Below are positions 17,886 through 26,410 of a DNA stretch of 64,000 bases, one piece after another. This stretch comes from JANNMJ01 sp031425525. Its GTDB lineage: Bacteria; Bacteroidota; Bacteroidia; Cytophagales; Hymenobacteraceae. The position numbers were made by a program, and so were the translations under genes. Under the pieces are notes generated by a model. That model searched no databases and had not been told where the DNA came from. It worked only from the letters and a program-made list of their open reading frames with translations. Position 1 is the stretch's first letter, and the number at the start of each line of letters is the position of its first letter. The DNA lies in contig JANPJM010000069.1 in NCBI GenBank assembly GCA_031425525.1, positions 124,001 through 188,000 on the forward strand, read 5' to 3'.

Positions 17886-18227
17886 ATGGCACACTCTCAC
17901 GATCACGACTTGGCGCCCGGCGAAATCGCCCCCGCCAACACCGGCCACATCTGGAAAACGTTCTGGGTATTGGTCGGCATCACGGCAGTAGAATTCGTTT
18001 TCGTTTTCTTCATGGCCGCCGGCTCGATGCGGAACGCGATTTTTATCGTGCTCACCATCTTTAAGGCGTTCTTCATCGTCGGCGAGTTTATGCACTTGAA
18101 GCATGAGGTGAAGGGCTTGATCTGGTCGATTCTCATTCCGATGGGGTTGGTGGTCTGGCTCGTCGTGGCACTCGTCACGGAAGGTTCCTTCCTGAGTTCG
18201 GGCGTCGGTACGATGCTCAACCGCTAA
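17886..18227 (+). CDS. Cytochrome c oxidase subunit IV family protein
   Basis: 113 residues with three hydrophobic helices (TFWVLVGITAVEFVFVFFMA, IFIVLTIFKAFFIVGEFMHL, GLIWSILIPMGLVVWLVVAL), the profile of the bacterial COX4/CtaF assembly and stability subunit. The conserved FKAFFIVGEFMHLKHE segment is present. The N-terminus (MAHSHDHDLAPGE) is His-rich like several respiratory subunits in this window. The next gene starts 12 nt after its stop. Confidence 0.9.
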   Translation: MAHSHDHDLAPGEIAPANTGHIWKTFWVLVGITAVEFVFVFFMAAGSMRNAIFIVLTIFKAFFIVGEFMHLKHEVKGLIWSILIPMGLVVWLVVALVTEGSFLSSGVGTMLNR

Positions 18228-18239
18228 CCCGCCGCCTGA

Positions 18240-18923
18240 ATGAAGGGCCAGAAAGTACTCTTGCTGGGCATCCTGTTGCTGATGCCCGTTCTGGCCTTTC
18301 TCTTTCTGCGATCTTTCGGGCGTAATGCCTACAAGCTGCGCACCTACCTGCCCGAGTCGGTCACGACGGCGCGGCCGGCGGGTGCGCAGTCCGTTTCCGG
18401 CGGCACAGGGGCGGCTTCGGATACCGTTTTTCACCGCGTCGAGGATGCCGTGGCGTTGACTGCCGCCACCGGGCAACCATTCAGCCCGGCCCGCGAGCTG
18501 GCGGGGCAAGTGGTCGTCCTCGGTTTCGGCCGCGATGCCACCTTCTCCGACCGTGCCGACCTCGCTATCGTGCGCGGCCTACGGCGCGTGCAGGAGCGGT
18601 ACCAAGAGCGCCCGGCTGTCAAGCTGCTGCTCGTGGCGCCCGAACCCGCCACCGGCCTGGCCGCACTCGCCGAGCGCAGCGGCGCCATCAGCGGCAAATG
18701 GACGTTTGCGAGCGCCGCGCCCATCACGCTCACGCACCTGCGTACCGAGCTACGCGATTCAGCGGCGCTGGCAAACCCGGCGGCCCCGTCGCGGTTATGG
18801 CTTCTCGACCGTGAGCGCCACCTGCGCGGCATCTACACGCCTACCGACCCCCGCGAAATCGACCGGCTGCTGACGGAGATTGATGTTTTGTTGAAGATTG
18901 AAAAAAACCCGGTGCGGCCGTAG
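18240..18923 (+). CDS. Membrane-anchored Sco/thioredoxin-like protein lacking the copper-binding CxxxC
   Basis: 227 residues: an N-terminal membrane anchor (VLLLGILLLMPVLAFLFL) and a thioredoxin-like periplasmic domain resembling SCO1/SenC in position and layout (YKLRTYLPESV near the N-terminus; AGQVVVLGFG; KLLLVAPEP; a beta strand RLWLLDRERHLRGIY). At the expected CxxxC site it reads GFGRDATFSD and there are no cysteines at all. SCO proteins normally load copper into CuA, so copper transfer by this protein is unlikely unless other ligands are used. Its place at the end of the oxidase cluster suggests an assembly role; a more distant thioredoxin-fold identity is possible. Confidence 0.7.
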   Translation: MKGQKVLLLGILLLMPVLAFLFLRSFGRNAYKLRTYLPESVTTARPAGAQSVSGGTGAASDTVFHRVEDAVALTAATGQPFSPARELAGQVVVLGFGRDATFSDRADLAIVRGLRRVQERYQERPAVKLLLVAPEPATGLAALAERSGAISGKWTFASAAPITLTHLRTELRDSAALANPAAPSRLWLLDRERHLRGIYTPTDPREIDRLLTEIDVLLKIEKNPVRP

Positions 18924-18956
18924 GAGTTTGCTTAGTGGTTGTAGCACAATACGTCT

Positions 18957-19132
18957 TGTCATTGCGCGGAGGCTTGGAGCATGCCCCGAGCGAAGCGTGG
19001 TGGACGAAGCAATTCGGCGCACGTTACACGGCAACGGCACTATGGCAGCATTCGCCGGATAGGCACGTCCCTTCGACTACGCAGACGACAGATGAAGGGT
19101 AAGCTGTCGCAAAGCCTCTTCCTCGCAATGAC
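18957..19132. repeat. TGTCATTGC-bounded palindromic element, copy 2
   Basis: Begins TGTCATTGCGCGGAGGCTTG and ends AAGCCTCTTCCTCGCAATGACA-type sequence, i.e. inverted termini. The interior (GCAATTCGGCGCACGTTACA, GCAGCATTCGCCGGATAGGC) aligns with copy 1 at 10144-10282. An extra GAGCATGCCCCGAGCGAAGC segment makes it longer. It occupies most of the 296-bp gap before the DUF420 gene and has no coding capacity. Confidence 0.8.
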
Positions 19133-19219
19133 AAATATGGGGTAATTGCTGATTAACCGCTTAATGGTGAGCGATGTCCCCCAAACGACTGCACACAAAC
19201 CCGCTTCTCACCCCGCCTA

Positions 19220-19789
19220 ATGCAAACCTCCATTTCTAACACTCCGCCATCAACCGAGCCCATCAATAACGCCTTCTACAAGCGCCTGATGATCGGGCTG
19301 GGCGTGCTGGTGCCGGGGCTCGTGGCCATTCTCTACAGTTTCCCCGGCGCATTCCAGATTCCCGGTGTGAAGGTGAGTTTTCTGCCGCCGCTCATCGCCG
19401 TCATCAACTCGCTTACGGCGCTGGTGCTGGTGCTGGGCTACGTGTTCATTCGGCGGAAAAACGTGGCGGCGCACCGCGCAATGATGGGCACGGCTTTCGG
19501 CCTCGGCGCGGTGTTTCTGCTGGCGTACGTGGCGTACCACTCACAGGCGCCGCAGACGCGATTTCCGGCGCTGGGCCTCCTCAAAACCGTGTATCTGACG
19601 TTGTTGACGAGCCATATTCTGCTCGCTATTGTCACCGTCGGGCTGGTGTTGTTTACGCTGTATTTCGCCCTGACGCAGCAGTTTGTCCGGCATCGGCGGT
19701 TGGCCCGCTGGACGTTCCCGATCTGGCTCTACGTCTCGGTAACGGGAGTAATCGTGTATTTTATGATTGCGCCGTATTACCCGGTCTAG
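19220..19789 (+). CDS. DUF420 family membrane protein
   Basis: 189 residues with five predicted helices and the DUF420 features RRKNVAAHRAMMGTAFGLG, AYVAYHSQAP, LLTSHILLAIVT and WLYVSVTGVIVYFMIAPYYP. The conserved histidines (in AHRAMM, YHS, TSH) suggest heme or metal ligation. DUF420 genes are regularly found beside heme-copper oxidase genes, where a role in oxidase assembly is suspected but unproven. It is separated from the oxidase cluster by a palindromic repeat element. Confidence 0.87.
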   Translation: MQTSISNTPPSTEPINNAFYKRLMIGLGVLVPGLVAILYSFPGAFQIPGVKVSFLPPLIAVINSLTALVLVLGYVFIRRKNVAAHRAMMGTAFGLGAVFLLAYVAYHSQAPQTRFPALGLLKTVYLTLLTSHILLAIVTVGLVLFTLYFALTQQFVRHRRLARWTFPIWLYVSVTGVIVYFMIAPYYPV

Positions 19790-19806
19790 CAAATTCGTAG
19801 CACCAA

Positions 19807-20024
19807 GACTCCACACCCCGGAGGGGGAGGAGTGGCCCCCTTCGTTCCTCAGGATAAACTCCGGGCCGGGGTGGCGACCACGGTAGCTGCGGGATAACTT
19901 GGGTAGAAGCACCAAAGTCAAGGATAAACCCTGAATCGTCGACCCCTCTAGCGCCCTCTGCGCGCGTCGCCCCACCCCGTCTGGCCTTCGGCCAGCCACC
20001 CTGCCCCCTCCGGAGCGGGGAGTC
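19807..20024. repeat. Mosaic GC-rich inverted-repeat element between DUF420 and queA
   Basis: The left end (from 19807, GACTCC then CCCCGGAGGGGGAGGAGTGG) is complementary to the right end (about 19990-20024, GGCCAGCCACCCTGCCCCCT then CCGGAGCGGGGAGTC). Inside, 19838-19860 reads CCCCTTCGTTCCTCAGGATA followed by AACTCC, almost identical to a segment of the element at 10144-10282 (CTTCGTTCCTCAGGGTAAAC). The region therefore looks like two repeat families merged. It lies between two converging genes and may serve as a terminator. Confidence 0.65.
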
Positions 20025-20043
20025 CGTAGAAATGAAAAGGCCG

Positions 20044-21291
20044 TTAGGGCAGCAATAACGACGAATCGCCGTAGCTCAAAAACCGGTACTCGTGCGCCAG
20101 TGCGTGGGCGTACACCTCGCGCCACCGCTCGCCGATGAGCGCCGCCACGAGCAGTAACAACGTCGATTCGGGTTGATGGAAGTTCGTAATCAGCCCCCCA
20201 ATCACGCGGTAGCGGTAGCCCGGCGCAATGAGCAGATGCGTGGTGGCGGCGAGTGCCGTCAGTCCTTGCTGGTCGAGGTATTCGACCAAGGCATCAATGG
20301 CTTCCAGCGCAGGTAGCGCGGGCGCATCCGCAGCGTAGGGCGCCCATTGCGGCAGCACAGCGCTCCACGCATGGCCTTGCGCCAGGCGTGCACCCAGCCA
20401 ATACAGGCTTTCGAGGGTGCGCGCGGAGGTGGTGCCCACCGCCAACACCGGCCGTCCCGCCGCCAATGCGGCGCGAAGCTGATGCAGGGCAGCCGCGCTC
20501 ACGCTGATGATTTCGCCGTGCATCGCGTGGTCGTCCATCGCATCGGCTTTTACCGGCCGGAACGTCCCCGCCCCAACGTGCAGCGTCACGTGGGCGGCCT
20601 CTACACCGCGCGCGGCTAAGGCTTCCAGGACGGCGGGCGTGAAGTGCAGCCCGGCCGTGGGCGCGGCCACGGCGCCTTCGTGGCGGGCGTACACGGTTTG
20701 ATAGCGGGCGAGGTCGGCGGCGTCGGCTTCGCGGTGGAGGTAGGGGGGAAGCGGCAGCTTGCCGGCCAGCTCCAATACCTCCGAAAAAGTGCGCTCGGTC
20801 GGTGTCCAAGTGAAACGCACGAGCGGCTGGCCGTCGGGCGTTTCGCCCGCCACCGTGGCCGTGAGCAGGCCGCCATCGGCCCCCAGCGGCAGGGTGAGGG
20901 CGGCGCCGTCGCGCCATTTCTTGCGGTTCCCGATCAGGCAGCACCAAGTGGCGCCATCGGTCGTGCGGTCGCCGGTTTGGCGCAACGCGGCCTCCAGCGC
21001 CTGGCCGTGTGGTTCGAGGCAAAACACCTCGATGGAAGTGCCGGACGTCTTCTGAAACCGGAGCCGGGCGCGCACCACGCGGGTGTCGTTGAAGACGAGG
21101 AGCGCATCAGTGGGCAGCAGCGCGGGGAGGTCGCGGAAGCCGTGATCGGCGAGCGGCGCGGCGCCCCGGCAAACGAGCAGCTTCGATTCGTCGCGGGTGG
21201 CGAGCGGGTGCTTGGCGATGCGCGCGTCGGGGAGGTCGTACGCGAAATCGGCGATGCGCAAGCGGCGCGGGTCAGGGGGCGCAAAGGACAT
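20044..21291 (-). CDS. queA: S-adenosylmethionine:tRNA ribosyltransferase-isomerase
   Basis: Transfers and isomerises the ribosyl group of SAM to preQ1-tRNA to make epoxyqueuosine. 415 residues, longer than the roughly 350 of E. coli QueA, as is common in Bacteroidota. Recognisable segments: FAYDLPDARIAKHPL, LLVFNDTRVVRARL, ELAGKLPLPPYLHRE, RYQTVYARHEGAVAAPTAGL, HVTLHVGAGTFRPVK, DDHAMHGE and GLITNFHQPESTLLLLVAAL. ATG 21291 gives the standard start. Separated by 54 nt from the upstream lipoprotein gene. Confidence 0.96.
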   Translation of the reverse strand: MSFAPPDPRRLRIADFAYDLPDARIAKHPLATRDESKLLVCRGAAPLADHGFRDLPALLPTDALLVFNDTRVVRARLRFQKTSGTSIEVFCLEPHGQALEAALRQTGDRTTDGATWCCLIGNRKKWRDGAALTLPLGADGGLLTATVAGETPDGQPLVRFTWTPTERTFSEVLELAGKLPLPPYLHREADAADLARYQTVYARHEGAVAAPTAGLHFTPAVLEALAARGVEAAHVTLHVGAGTFRPVKADAMDDHAMHGEIISVSAAALHQLRAALAAGRPVLAVGTTSARTLESLYWLGARLAQGHAWSAVLPQWAPYAADAPALPALEAIDALVEYLDQQGLTALAATTHLLIAPGYRYRVIGGLITNFHQPESTLLLLVAALIGERWREVYAHALAHEYRFLSYGDSSLLLP

Positions 21292-21345
21292 GCGGGCGCG
21301 GGGAATCCCGGCAAATTTCCGGGGGCTACTGAAATCAGAAAACGG

Positions 21346-22155
21346 TTATTCGGGCAGTTTCTCGAAGATCAGCAGGTGCTGGCGTGGCAGCGTTTCGCGG
21401 GCTTCGCGGAAGGCCAGACCGGCGGCGGTCAATTCCTTGCGGCACTGCTCAGTAGTCATTTTGTGGACAGCTTTTACGGGAATTTTGGCGTCTTCGGCGC
21501 GGTACTCGACCAGCACCACGCGGCCTTTCGGGCGCAGCGCGCGCACCACCCCGGCGAGCATTTCCTTAGGGTAGGCAAACTCGTGGTAGGCATCGACCAT
21601 CAGTGCAACATCGACGGAATTAGGCGCCAGATTTGGGTTTTGCGTGGTGCCGTGAACGGGCTTTACGTTGGTGAGGCGCCGACTCATCACGTCGTTGGTG
21701 AGGCGCAGCATCTGCTGCGGTTGCAGCTCGACGGCAAAGACCTGCCCTTGCGGCACCAGCGGCGCCAACCGAAACGAGAGGTACCCGGTACCGGCGCCGA
21801 TGTCGGCCACTTCATCGGTGGGCTTTAGGTTCAGGGCTTTGAGCAGCAAATCGGGCCGCTCTTCGGCTTCGCGGGTGGCGCGCTCGAAATGGGCGGCGCT
21901 CTCGTGGCCTTGCACGCGAGCAATCTGGCGGCCCATGTAGCGGCGGGCAATGCCGTTGGGGTCGAGCGGGGCGTCGGCGGCCGGGGCGGGCGCGAATACC
22001 GGCGGCGCGGGCGTTGCTCTGGCTTTCGGCAACGATGGCCGCTCGGAGGGCGCTACGTTGGCCGCCGCATCGGAGGGCGTGTTTTCTGATTGCGTCGAGG
22101 TGCAGCCGGCCAGCAGGGCCAGCCCCAGCACACAGCGGGAGACGATGGGGTTCAC
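21346..22155 (-). CDS. Predicted lipoprotein with class I SAM-dependent methyltransferase fold, paralogue A
   Basis: 269 residues from GTG 22155, which starts right at a lipoprotein signal (VSRCVLGLALLAGC, Cys at about residue 18). A Pro/Ala-rich linker is followed by DPNGIARRYMGRQIARVQGH and a Rossmann methyltransferase domain: motif I VADIGAGTGYLSFRLA, acidic residue in VFAVELQP, VDVALMVDAYHEF and VRALRPKGRVVLVEYR. Closely similar throughout to the next gene, so a tandem duplication. The exported location is odd because SAM is cytoplasmic; either the protein uses another ligand or it is cytoplasmic with a misleading N-terminus. Confidence 0.8.
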   Translation of the reverse strand: MNPIVSRCVLGLALLAGCTSTQSENTPSDAAANVAPSERPSLPKARATPAPPVFAPAPAADAPLDPNGIARRYMGRQIARVQGHESAAHFERATREAEERPDLLLKALNLKPTDEVADIGAGTGYLSFRLAPLVPQGQVFAVELQPQQMLRLTNDVMSRRLTNVKPVHGTTQNPNLAPNSVDVALMVDAYHEFAYPKEMLAGVVRALRPKGRVVLVEYRAEDAKIPVKAVHKMTTEQCRKELTAAGLAFREARETLPRQHLLIFEKLPE

Positions 22156-22284
22156 GGGAAATAAACGAAAAAGCAGCAGAAAGGGCGCGACAGGGAAGGA
22201 GGAGAGAGGGGCGCCGACGACGGACGACCGCACGGCCCTACAAAAGTCGGCTACAAATCAGCCATTTCCGTCGGGCACCAGTTG

Positions 22285-23007
22285 CTATTCGGCCGACTTC
22301 TCAAAAATGAGCAAATGCTGCTGCGGTAGGCCCGGCCGCGCCTCTCGGAAAGTGAGCCCGACGGCGGCCATCTCCTTGCGGCACTGCGCAATGCTCATCT
22401 TATGCACGGCTTTGATGGCGACACTTGGGTCTTCGGCTTTGAACTCGACGAGCGCCACGCGCCCGCCCGGCCGCAGGGCTTTTACGATGCCGGTCATCAT
22501 CTCGCGCGGGTAGGCAAACTCGTGGTAGGCATCGACGAACAGCGCCAGCGTGATGGAGTTGGGCGGTAGCTCCGGCGAGCGCTCGGTGCCGAGTACGAGA
22601 TCGACGTTATCGACCCCCAGCGCCTTGCCGCGCTGGGCCATCGCTTCCAGCATTTCGGGCTGAATATCGACGGCCTTGACCCGCCCGTTCGGCACGAGCG
22701 GCGCCATCCGGAAGGTGAAATACCCGGTACCGGCGCCGATATCGGCCACGATGTCGGTGTCGCGCAGCCGCAGTAGGCGCACCAGTTCCGCAGTGGCTTC
22801 CTCGCGGTCGCGGCCGGGGCGGTCGAGCCAGTCGGCGCCTTCGTGGCCCATCACTTGGGCAATTTGGCGGCCCATGTACACCTTGCCGATGCCGTTGGGG
22901 TCGAGGGCGGTGGCGCCGGGTATGGGCTGAGCGGATGGTGGTTGCGAGGCGGTGCGCGGTTCGCGGCAAGCCACAATGCAAAGAATCAGAAGTAGGCTGA
23001 AGCGCAT
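22285..23007 (-). CDS. Predicted lipoprotein with class I SAM-dependent methyltransferase fold, paralogue B
   Basis: 240 residues with a short lipoprotein signal (MRFSLLLILCIVAC) and no long linker, then DPNGIGKVYMGRQIAQVMGH. The methyltransferase core has VADIGAGTGYFTFRMA (glycine-rich SAM loop), VKAVDIQPEMLEAM, ITLALFVDAYHEF and VKALRPGGRVALVEFK, ending QQHLLIFEKSAE like paralogue A. The SAM-binding loop is intact in both copies, so catalytic competence is plausible. 14 nt downstream of priA on the same strand. Substrate unknown. Confidence 0.82.
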   Translation of the reverse strand: MRFSLLLILCIVACREPRTASQPPSAQPIPGATALDPNGIGKVYMGRQIAQVMGHEGADWLDRPGRDREEATAELVRLLRLRDTDIVADIGAGTGYFTFRMAPLVPNGRVKAVDIQPEMLEAMAQRGKALGVDNVDLVLGTERSPELPPNSITLALFVDAYHEFAYPREMMTGIVKALRPGGRVALVEFKAEDPSVAIKAVHKMSIAQCRKEMAAVGLTFREARPGLPQQHLLIFEKSAE

Positions 23008-23021
23008 GAATCAAGAAAAAA

Positions 23022-25592
23022 CTACACCGGGTCTACATCCACCACCAGCCGCACGCCTTTGCCCACATCGGCGGTTTGGACGGCGGTCATCGCCTCGCGA
23101 ATCAATTCCTTGGCGGCTTTCAACGACTCGTGGTGACGTTCGAGTTTGATGTGAATCTGAAACAGGAACAGGTTACGGATGCGGTTTACGTACGGCTGCT
23201 CCGGCCCCAGCACCGAGTGGCGCGGCAGACGCGCTACCAGCTCGACTACCAATTGCGTAGCCGCACGCTCGGCGACGGCCTCTTCGGCGTGCTTGACCGT
23301 GAGGTGGATGGCGCGCACGAACGGCGGGTATTCGTAGTTGGCGCGCTCCTGAATCTCGGCTTCGTAAAACCCCGAGTAATCGTTGTTCGCTACCAGCTCG
23401 AAAATGGGTTGGTCGGGCTTGGCGGTCTGAATCAGCACTTCGCCGCGCGTCGCGGCGCGGCCCGCGCGCCCCGAAACCTGCGTAAATAGCTGGAATGCGC
23501 GCTCGTGTGCCCGAAAATCGGGGTAGTTGATAATGGCGTCGGCGTTGAGGATGCCCACGAGCGAGACGTTGCCGAAATCGAGCCCTTTCGTCACCATCTG
23601 CGTGCCGACGAGTACGTTCGTCGCGCCCTTCTCAAACTCGGTGATGATGTTTTGGTGGCCGTTCTTGCCGCGCGTCGTGTCCTGATCCATCCGCTGCACG
23701 CGGGCGTCAGGGAGGAGGGTTTTGAGGTCTTCCTCGATCTTTTCGGTGCCGAACCCGATGGGGTTTACGTGGATGCCGCCGCACGCCGGGCACTGGCGCG
23801 GGCGCGGCTCGTGGTGGCCGCAGTAGTGGCACCGGATTTCGCCGGCGCGGTAGTGCAACGCCAGCGAAACGGCGCAGTTGGGGCACTTCGGAATCCAGGC
23901 GCACGCCGCACACGTGATGAACGGGGCGTAGCCGCGCCGGTTCTGAAACAGAATGACCTGCTGTTGGCGGTCGAGCCGAAGCTGAATGGCGGCGAGCAGA
24001 TCCGGCGTGAAGTCGTGCTGCATCGCCTTCTGGGCGCGCGCTTTTTTGGTGTCGATCAGCACGAAGTCGGGCATCCCGCCGCTGCCGAACCGCTGCGCGA
24101 GCGTCACCAGCCCCCACCGTCCGGTCTGACAGTGGTGGTAGGTCTCGACGGCGGGCGTCGCCGACCCCAGCAGTGTACGCGCGCCGTGGTACTGCGCCAG
24201 CATCAGGGCCGTTTCGCGGGCGTGGTAGCGCGGCGCGGGTTCGTACTGCTTGTAGCTGGTTTCGTGTTCTTCATCCACGATGACGAGCCCGAGGTTATGA
24301 AACGGCAGAAACACCGCCGACCGCGCCCCCACCACCACCGAAAACCGCCCGCTCAGCACGCCGTTCCACACTTCGACGCGCTCGTTGTCGGAAAATTTGG
24401 AGTGATACACGCCCAGCCGCGTGCCGAAAACGCGCTGCAACCGCTGCACGATCTGCGCCGTGAGCCCGATTTCGGGCAGCAGGTACAGCACCTGCCCGCC
24501 GTTATCCAGCGCGGCCTGAATCAGTTCGATGTACACTTCCGTTTTGCCCGACCCCGTGACGCCGTGCAGCAGCACGATGGGTTTCTGCCCAAACAATTCC
24601 AGAATCTGGTCGCGTGCCGCCGCCTGCGGCTCCGATAGATTGATGACCGTTTTCGGCGCCCGCTCATCGAACGGAAACCGGCTTTCGATCTGATCGAACA
24701 CCTCGAAAATGCCGTTGCGGAGCAGCGACGCCAGGGCCGATTCCGATAGGCTTTCGTCCTTCACCAGCGTGGCTTTCGGCAGCCCCCGGTGGTTGAGGGC
24801 GCCGTCGTTGAAGGCCGGTACGTGCTGCAAGTACTTCAGAATGACATCGACCTGTTTCGGCTTTTTCGCCAGTTGGTCGAGCAACTCCGTCAGCATCTCC
24901 GGCTCCTGCCCCCACGGGGCGGCCAGCCGCACGCGCCGCACGACTTTCGGTGCAAACTTGTCCTGCATCCGCTCAAAGAGCGTAATGACATCCTTTTGCA
25001 GCAGCGATTTGATGTGCCGATGAAACGCCGGCTGATCGAGCAGCCGCCCGACATCGGAGAACGTGAGGGTCGGAAACTCGCCCGTCACGGCGTCGCGCCG
25101 CAGCGCCTGCACAATCACGTCTTCCTCCATCGCCAATTCGTAGGGGGCGGTTTCGGGGTCGTAATCCGTCCGCAACTGCAACTGCGATTCCGACGACAGC
25201 TTCAGCGCCGCCGGCAGCGCCGCGTTCAGCACCTCGCCGAGGGTACACATATAATACGCCGCCATCCAGGCAAAGAGCTTGAGTTGCGGCGCCGTCACGA
25301 CGGGCTGCTCGTCGATGACTTCCAGCACGTATTTCGCCTCGTACTCGCGCGGGGGCGTCTGGTGGACGGCCGCCACCACGCAGCTCAGCACCTTTTGCTT
25401 GCCGAACTGCACCACCACGCGCAGCCCCACGGCCACCTGCTCGCTAAGCGCCTGCGGCACGCGGTAGGTGTACAGGCGCGGCAGGGGCAGGGGCAAAATC
25501 ACGTCGGCAAACCACGTAGTGCGGTCGGGCCGGTCGTCGGCGGGGTGCGCGGTGGGCGCGGGGTTGTCGTCGGGGAAGAGGGAGGTGGGCAC
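23022..25592 (-). CDS. priA: Primosomal replication-restart helicase PriA
   Basis: 3'-5' helicase that reloads the replisome at collapsed forks. 856 residues: an N-terminal DNA-binding domain (WFADVILPLPLPRLYTYRVP), Walker A GVTGSGKTEVYIEL, DEAH-type VIVDEEHETSYKQ, and the cysteine-rich zinc region (CAACAWIPKCPNC, then CHYCGHHEPRPRQCPACG). Helicase motifs follow (GFGTEKIEEDL, VLVGTQMVTKGLDF, QVSGRAGR). Start is set to GTG 25592, which follows a GACCTTTG promoter-like octamer by a few nt; the open frame extends 55 codons further into Arg/Pro-rich sequence unlike PriA. Confidence 0.95.
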   Translation of the reverse strand: MPTSLFPDDNPAPTAHPADDRPDRTTWFADVILPLPLPRLYTYRVPQALSEQVAVGLRVVVQFGKQKVLSCVVAAVHQTPPREYEAKYVLEVIDEQPVVTAPQLKLFAWMAAYYMCTLGEVLNAALPAALKLSSESQLQLRTDYDPETAPYELAMEEDVIVQALRRDAVTGEFPTLTFSDVGRLLDQPAFHRHIKSLLQKDVITLFERMQDKFAPKVVRRVRLAAPWGQEPEMLTELLDQLAKKPKQVDVILKYLQHVPAFNDGALNHRGLPKATLVKDESLSESALASLLRNGIFEVFDQIESRFPFDERAPKTVINLSEPQAAARDQILELFGQKPIVLLHGVTGSGKTEVYIELIQAALDNGGQVLYLLPEIGLTAQIVQRLQRVFGTRLGVYHSKFSDNERVEVWNGVLSGRFSVVVGARSAVFLPFHNLGLVIVDEEHETSYKQYEPAPRYHARETALMLAQYHGARTLLGSATPAVETYHHCQTGRWGLVTLAQRFGSGGMPDFVLIDTKKARAQKAMQHDFTPDLLAAIQLRLDRQQQVILFQNRRGYAPFITCAACAWIPKCPNCAVSLALHYRAGEIRCHYCGHHEPRPRQCPACGGIHVNPIGFGTEKIEEDLKTLLPDARVQRMDQDTTRGKNGHQNIITEFEKGATNVLVGTQMVTKGLDFGNVSLVGILNADAIINYPDFRAHERAFQLFTQVSGRAGRAATRGEVLIQTAKPDQPIFELVANNDYSGFYEAEIQERANYEYPPFVRAIHLTVKHAEEAVAERAATQLVVELVARLPRHSVLGPEQPYVNRIRNLFLFQIHIKLERHHESLKAAKELIREAMTAVQTADVGKGVRLVVDVDPV

Positions 25593-25887
25593 GGCGGGGG
25601 CAAAGGTCGGGCGGCGGGGGCGGCTGCTCGCGTGCAACCCGTGGTGCGCCCTAACGCAAGCGCGTTTCGCCCCGTGCGGGCTATTCGCGGGCGTCCCGCC
25701 CGCCACGGCGCGCCGTTGATTTGATGATGTGCGCGTTTGCCCTCCCTGGCCCGGCACTTAAATACCGGCCCAGGGAGGACAAGCGCGTTTAGCGGCCTTG
25801 TAGCGTCGGCGGGCTACTGGCGGGCCAGAGGTCCGCGAATACGACACACGGGGCGGAGCCCCGCGCGAGTGTGATGTACACGGGCCC
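25593..25887. other. Gene-free GC-rich spacer with a strong hairpin between direct repeats
   Basis: No convincing gene. CCTCCCTGGCCCGG (25741-25754) pairs with CCGGCCCAGGGAGG (25765-25778) around CACTTAAATA, one mismatch. The hairpin is flanked by direct copies of GCGCGTTT at 25731-25738 and 25783-25790, with a third copy at 25660-25667. This could be a small inserted element with duplicated target or a recurring word. It marks the edge between GC-rich priA and an AT-rich gene. Confidence 0.55.
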
Positions 25888-25895
25888 TACTTTTG
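25888..25895 (+). promoter_or_regulatory. Candidate -7 promoter element of the AT-rich orphan gene
   Basis: TACTTTTG, an exact TAnnTTTG match, lies 69 nt before ATG 25965. A second, looser match (TAACTTTTG) lies closer, at about 25921-25929. Confidence 0.5.
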
Positions 25896-25964
25896 ACGGA
25901 GGATAGTACTTCGTGAAGTGTAACTTTTGTTTAATATCATCTAAACAATAATAATAATTGAATA

Positions 25965-26303
25965 ATGGAAGGCGTTGAAAAAAATAAAAATAGATTCGAA
26001 TTGTATAGGACGGCGTTGAGATTTTTGGCGTATAAAATTACGCCAAATATAAGAAGAATTTACATGGATGTATACGATACGGATTCAAGGGTTGTGTTGT
26101 CATTTGTTTGCGATATCCCGCCCTCAGAACTTGAACTAGAGTTGATAGACGATATTGAAACAAACTCTAGCGCTCACATGCCGGATTATGCTGTATTTTC
26201 GGAAATTTTCATTCGTCCTGACTATGATTTTTTTACAAGACACGATTTCGTTATTTTTGCTTTTAACGATGATTTGGGTGATATTTACACTGTATGTAGT
26301 TAG
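25965..26303 (+). CDS. Hypothetical AT-rich protein, possible immunity-type protein
   Basis: 112 residues, no signal peptide or membrane helix, acidic and aromatic-rich (RRIYMDVYDTDSRVVLSFVC, PPSELELELIDDIETNSSAH, FIRPDYDFFTRHDFVIFAFN). I do not recognise the family. Size, acidity and very low GC are typical of immunity proteins paired with polymorphic toxins, but no toxin lies next to it, so this is a guess. The frame is uninterrupted. It has its own promoter candidate and a hairpin about 110 bp downstream, so it looks like an isolated acquired gene between two GC-rich housekeeping blocks. Confidence 0.6.
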   Translation: MEGVEKNKNRFELYRTALRFLAYKITPNIRRIYMDVYDTDSRVVLSFVCDIPPSELELELIDDIETNSSAHMPDYAVFSEIFIRPDYDFFTRHDFVIFAFNDDLGDIYTVCS

Positions 26304-26410
26304 TGAAAATGTCAATAGAATTGATTGATAATTTAGAATAATTAATAAATATTGAAAATCATAAAATGACGCGAAAATTGGCAATGATGAGACATTTTAT
26401 AAATTAAAAA

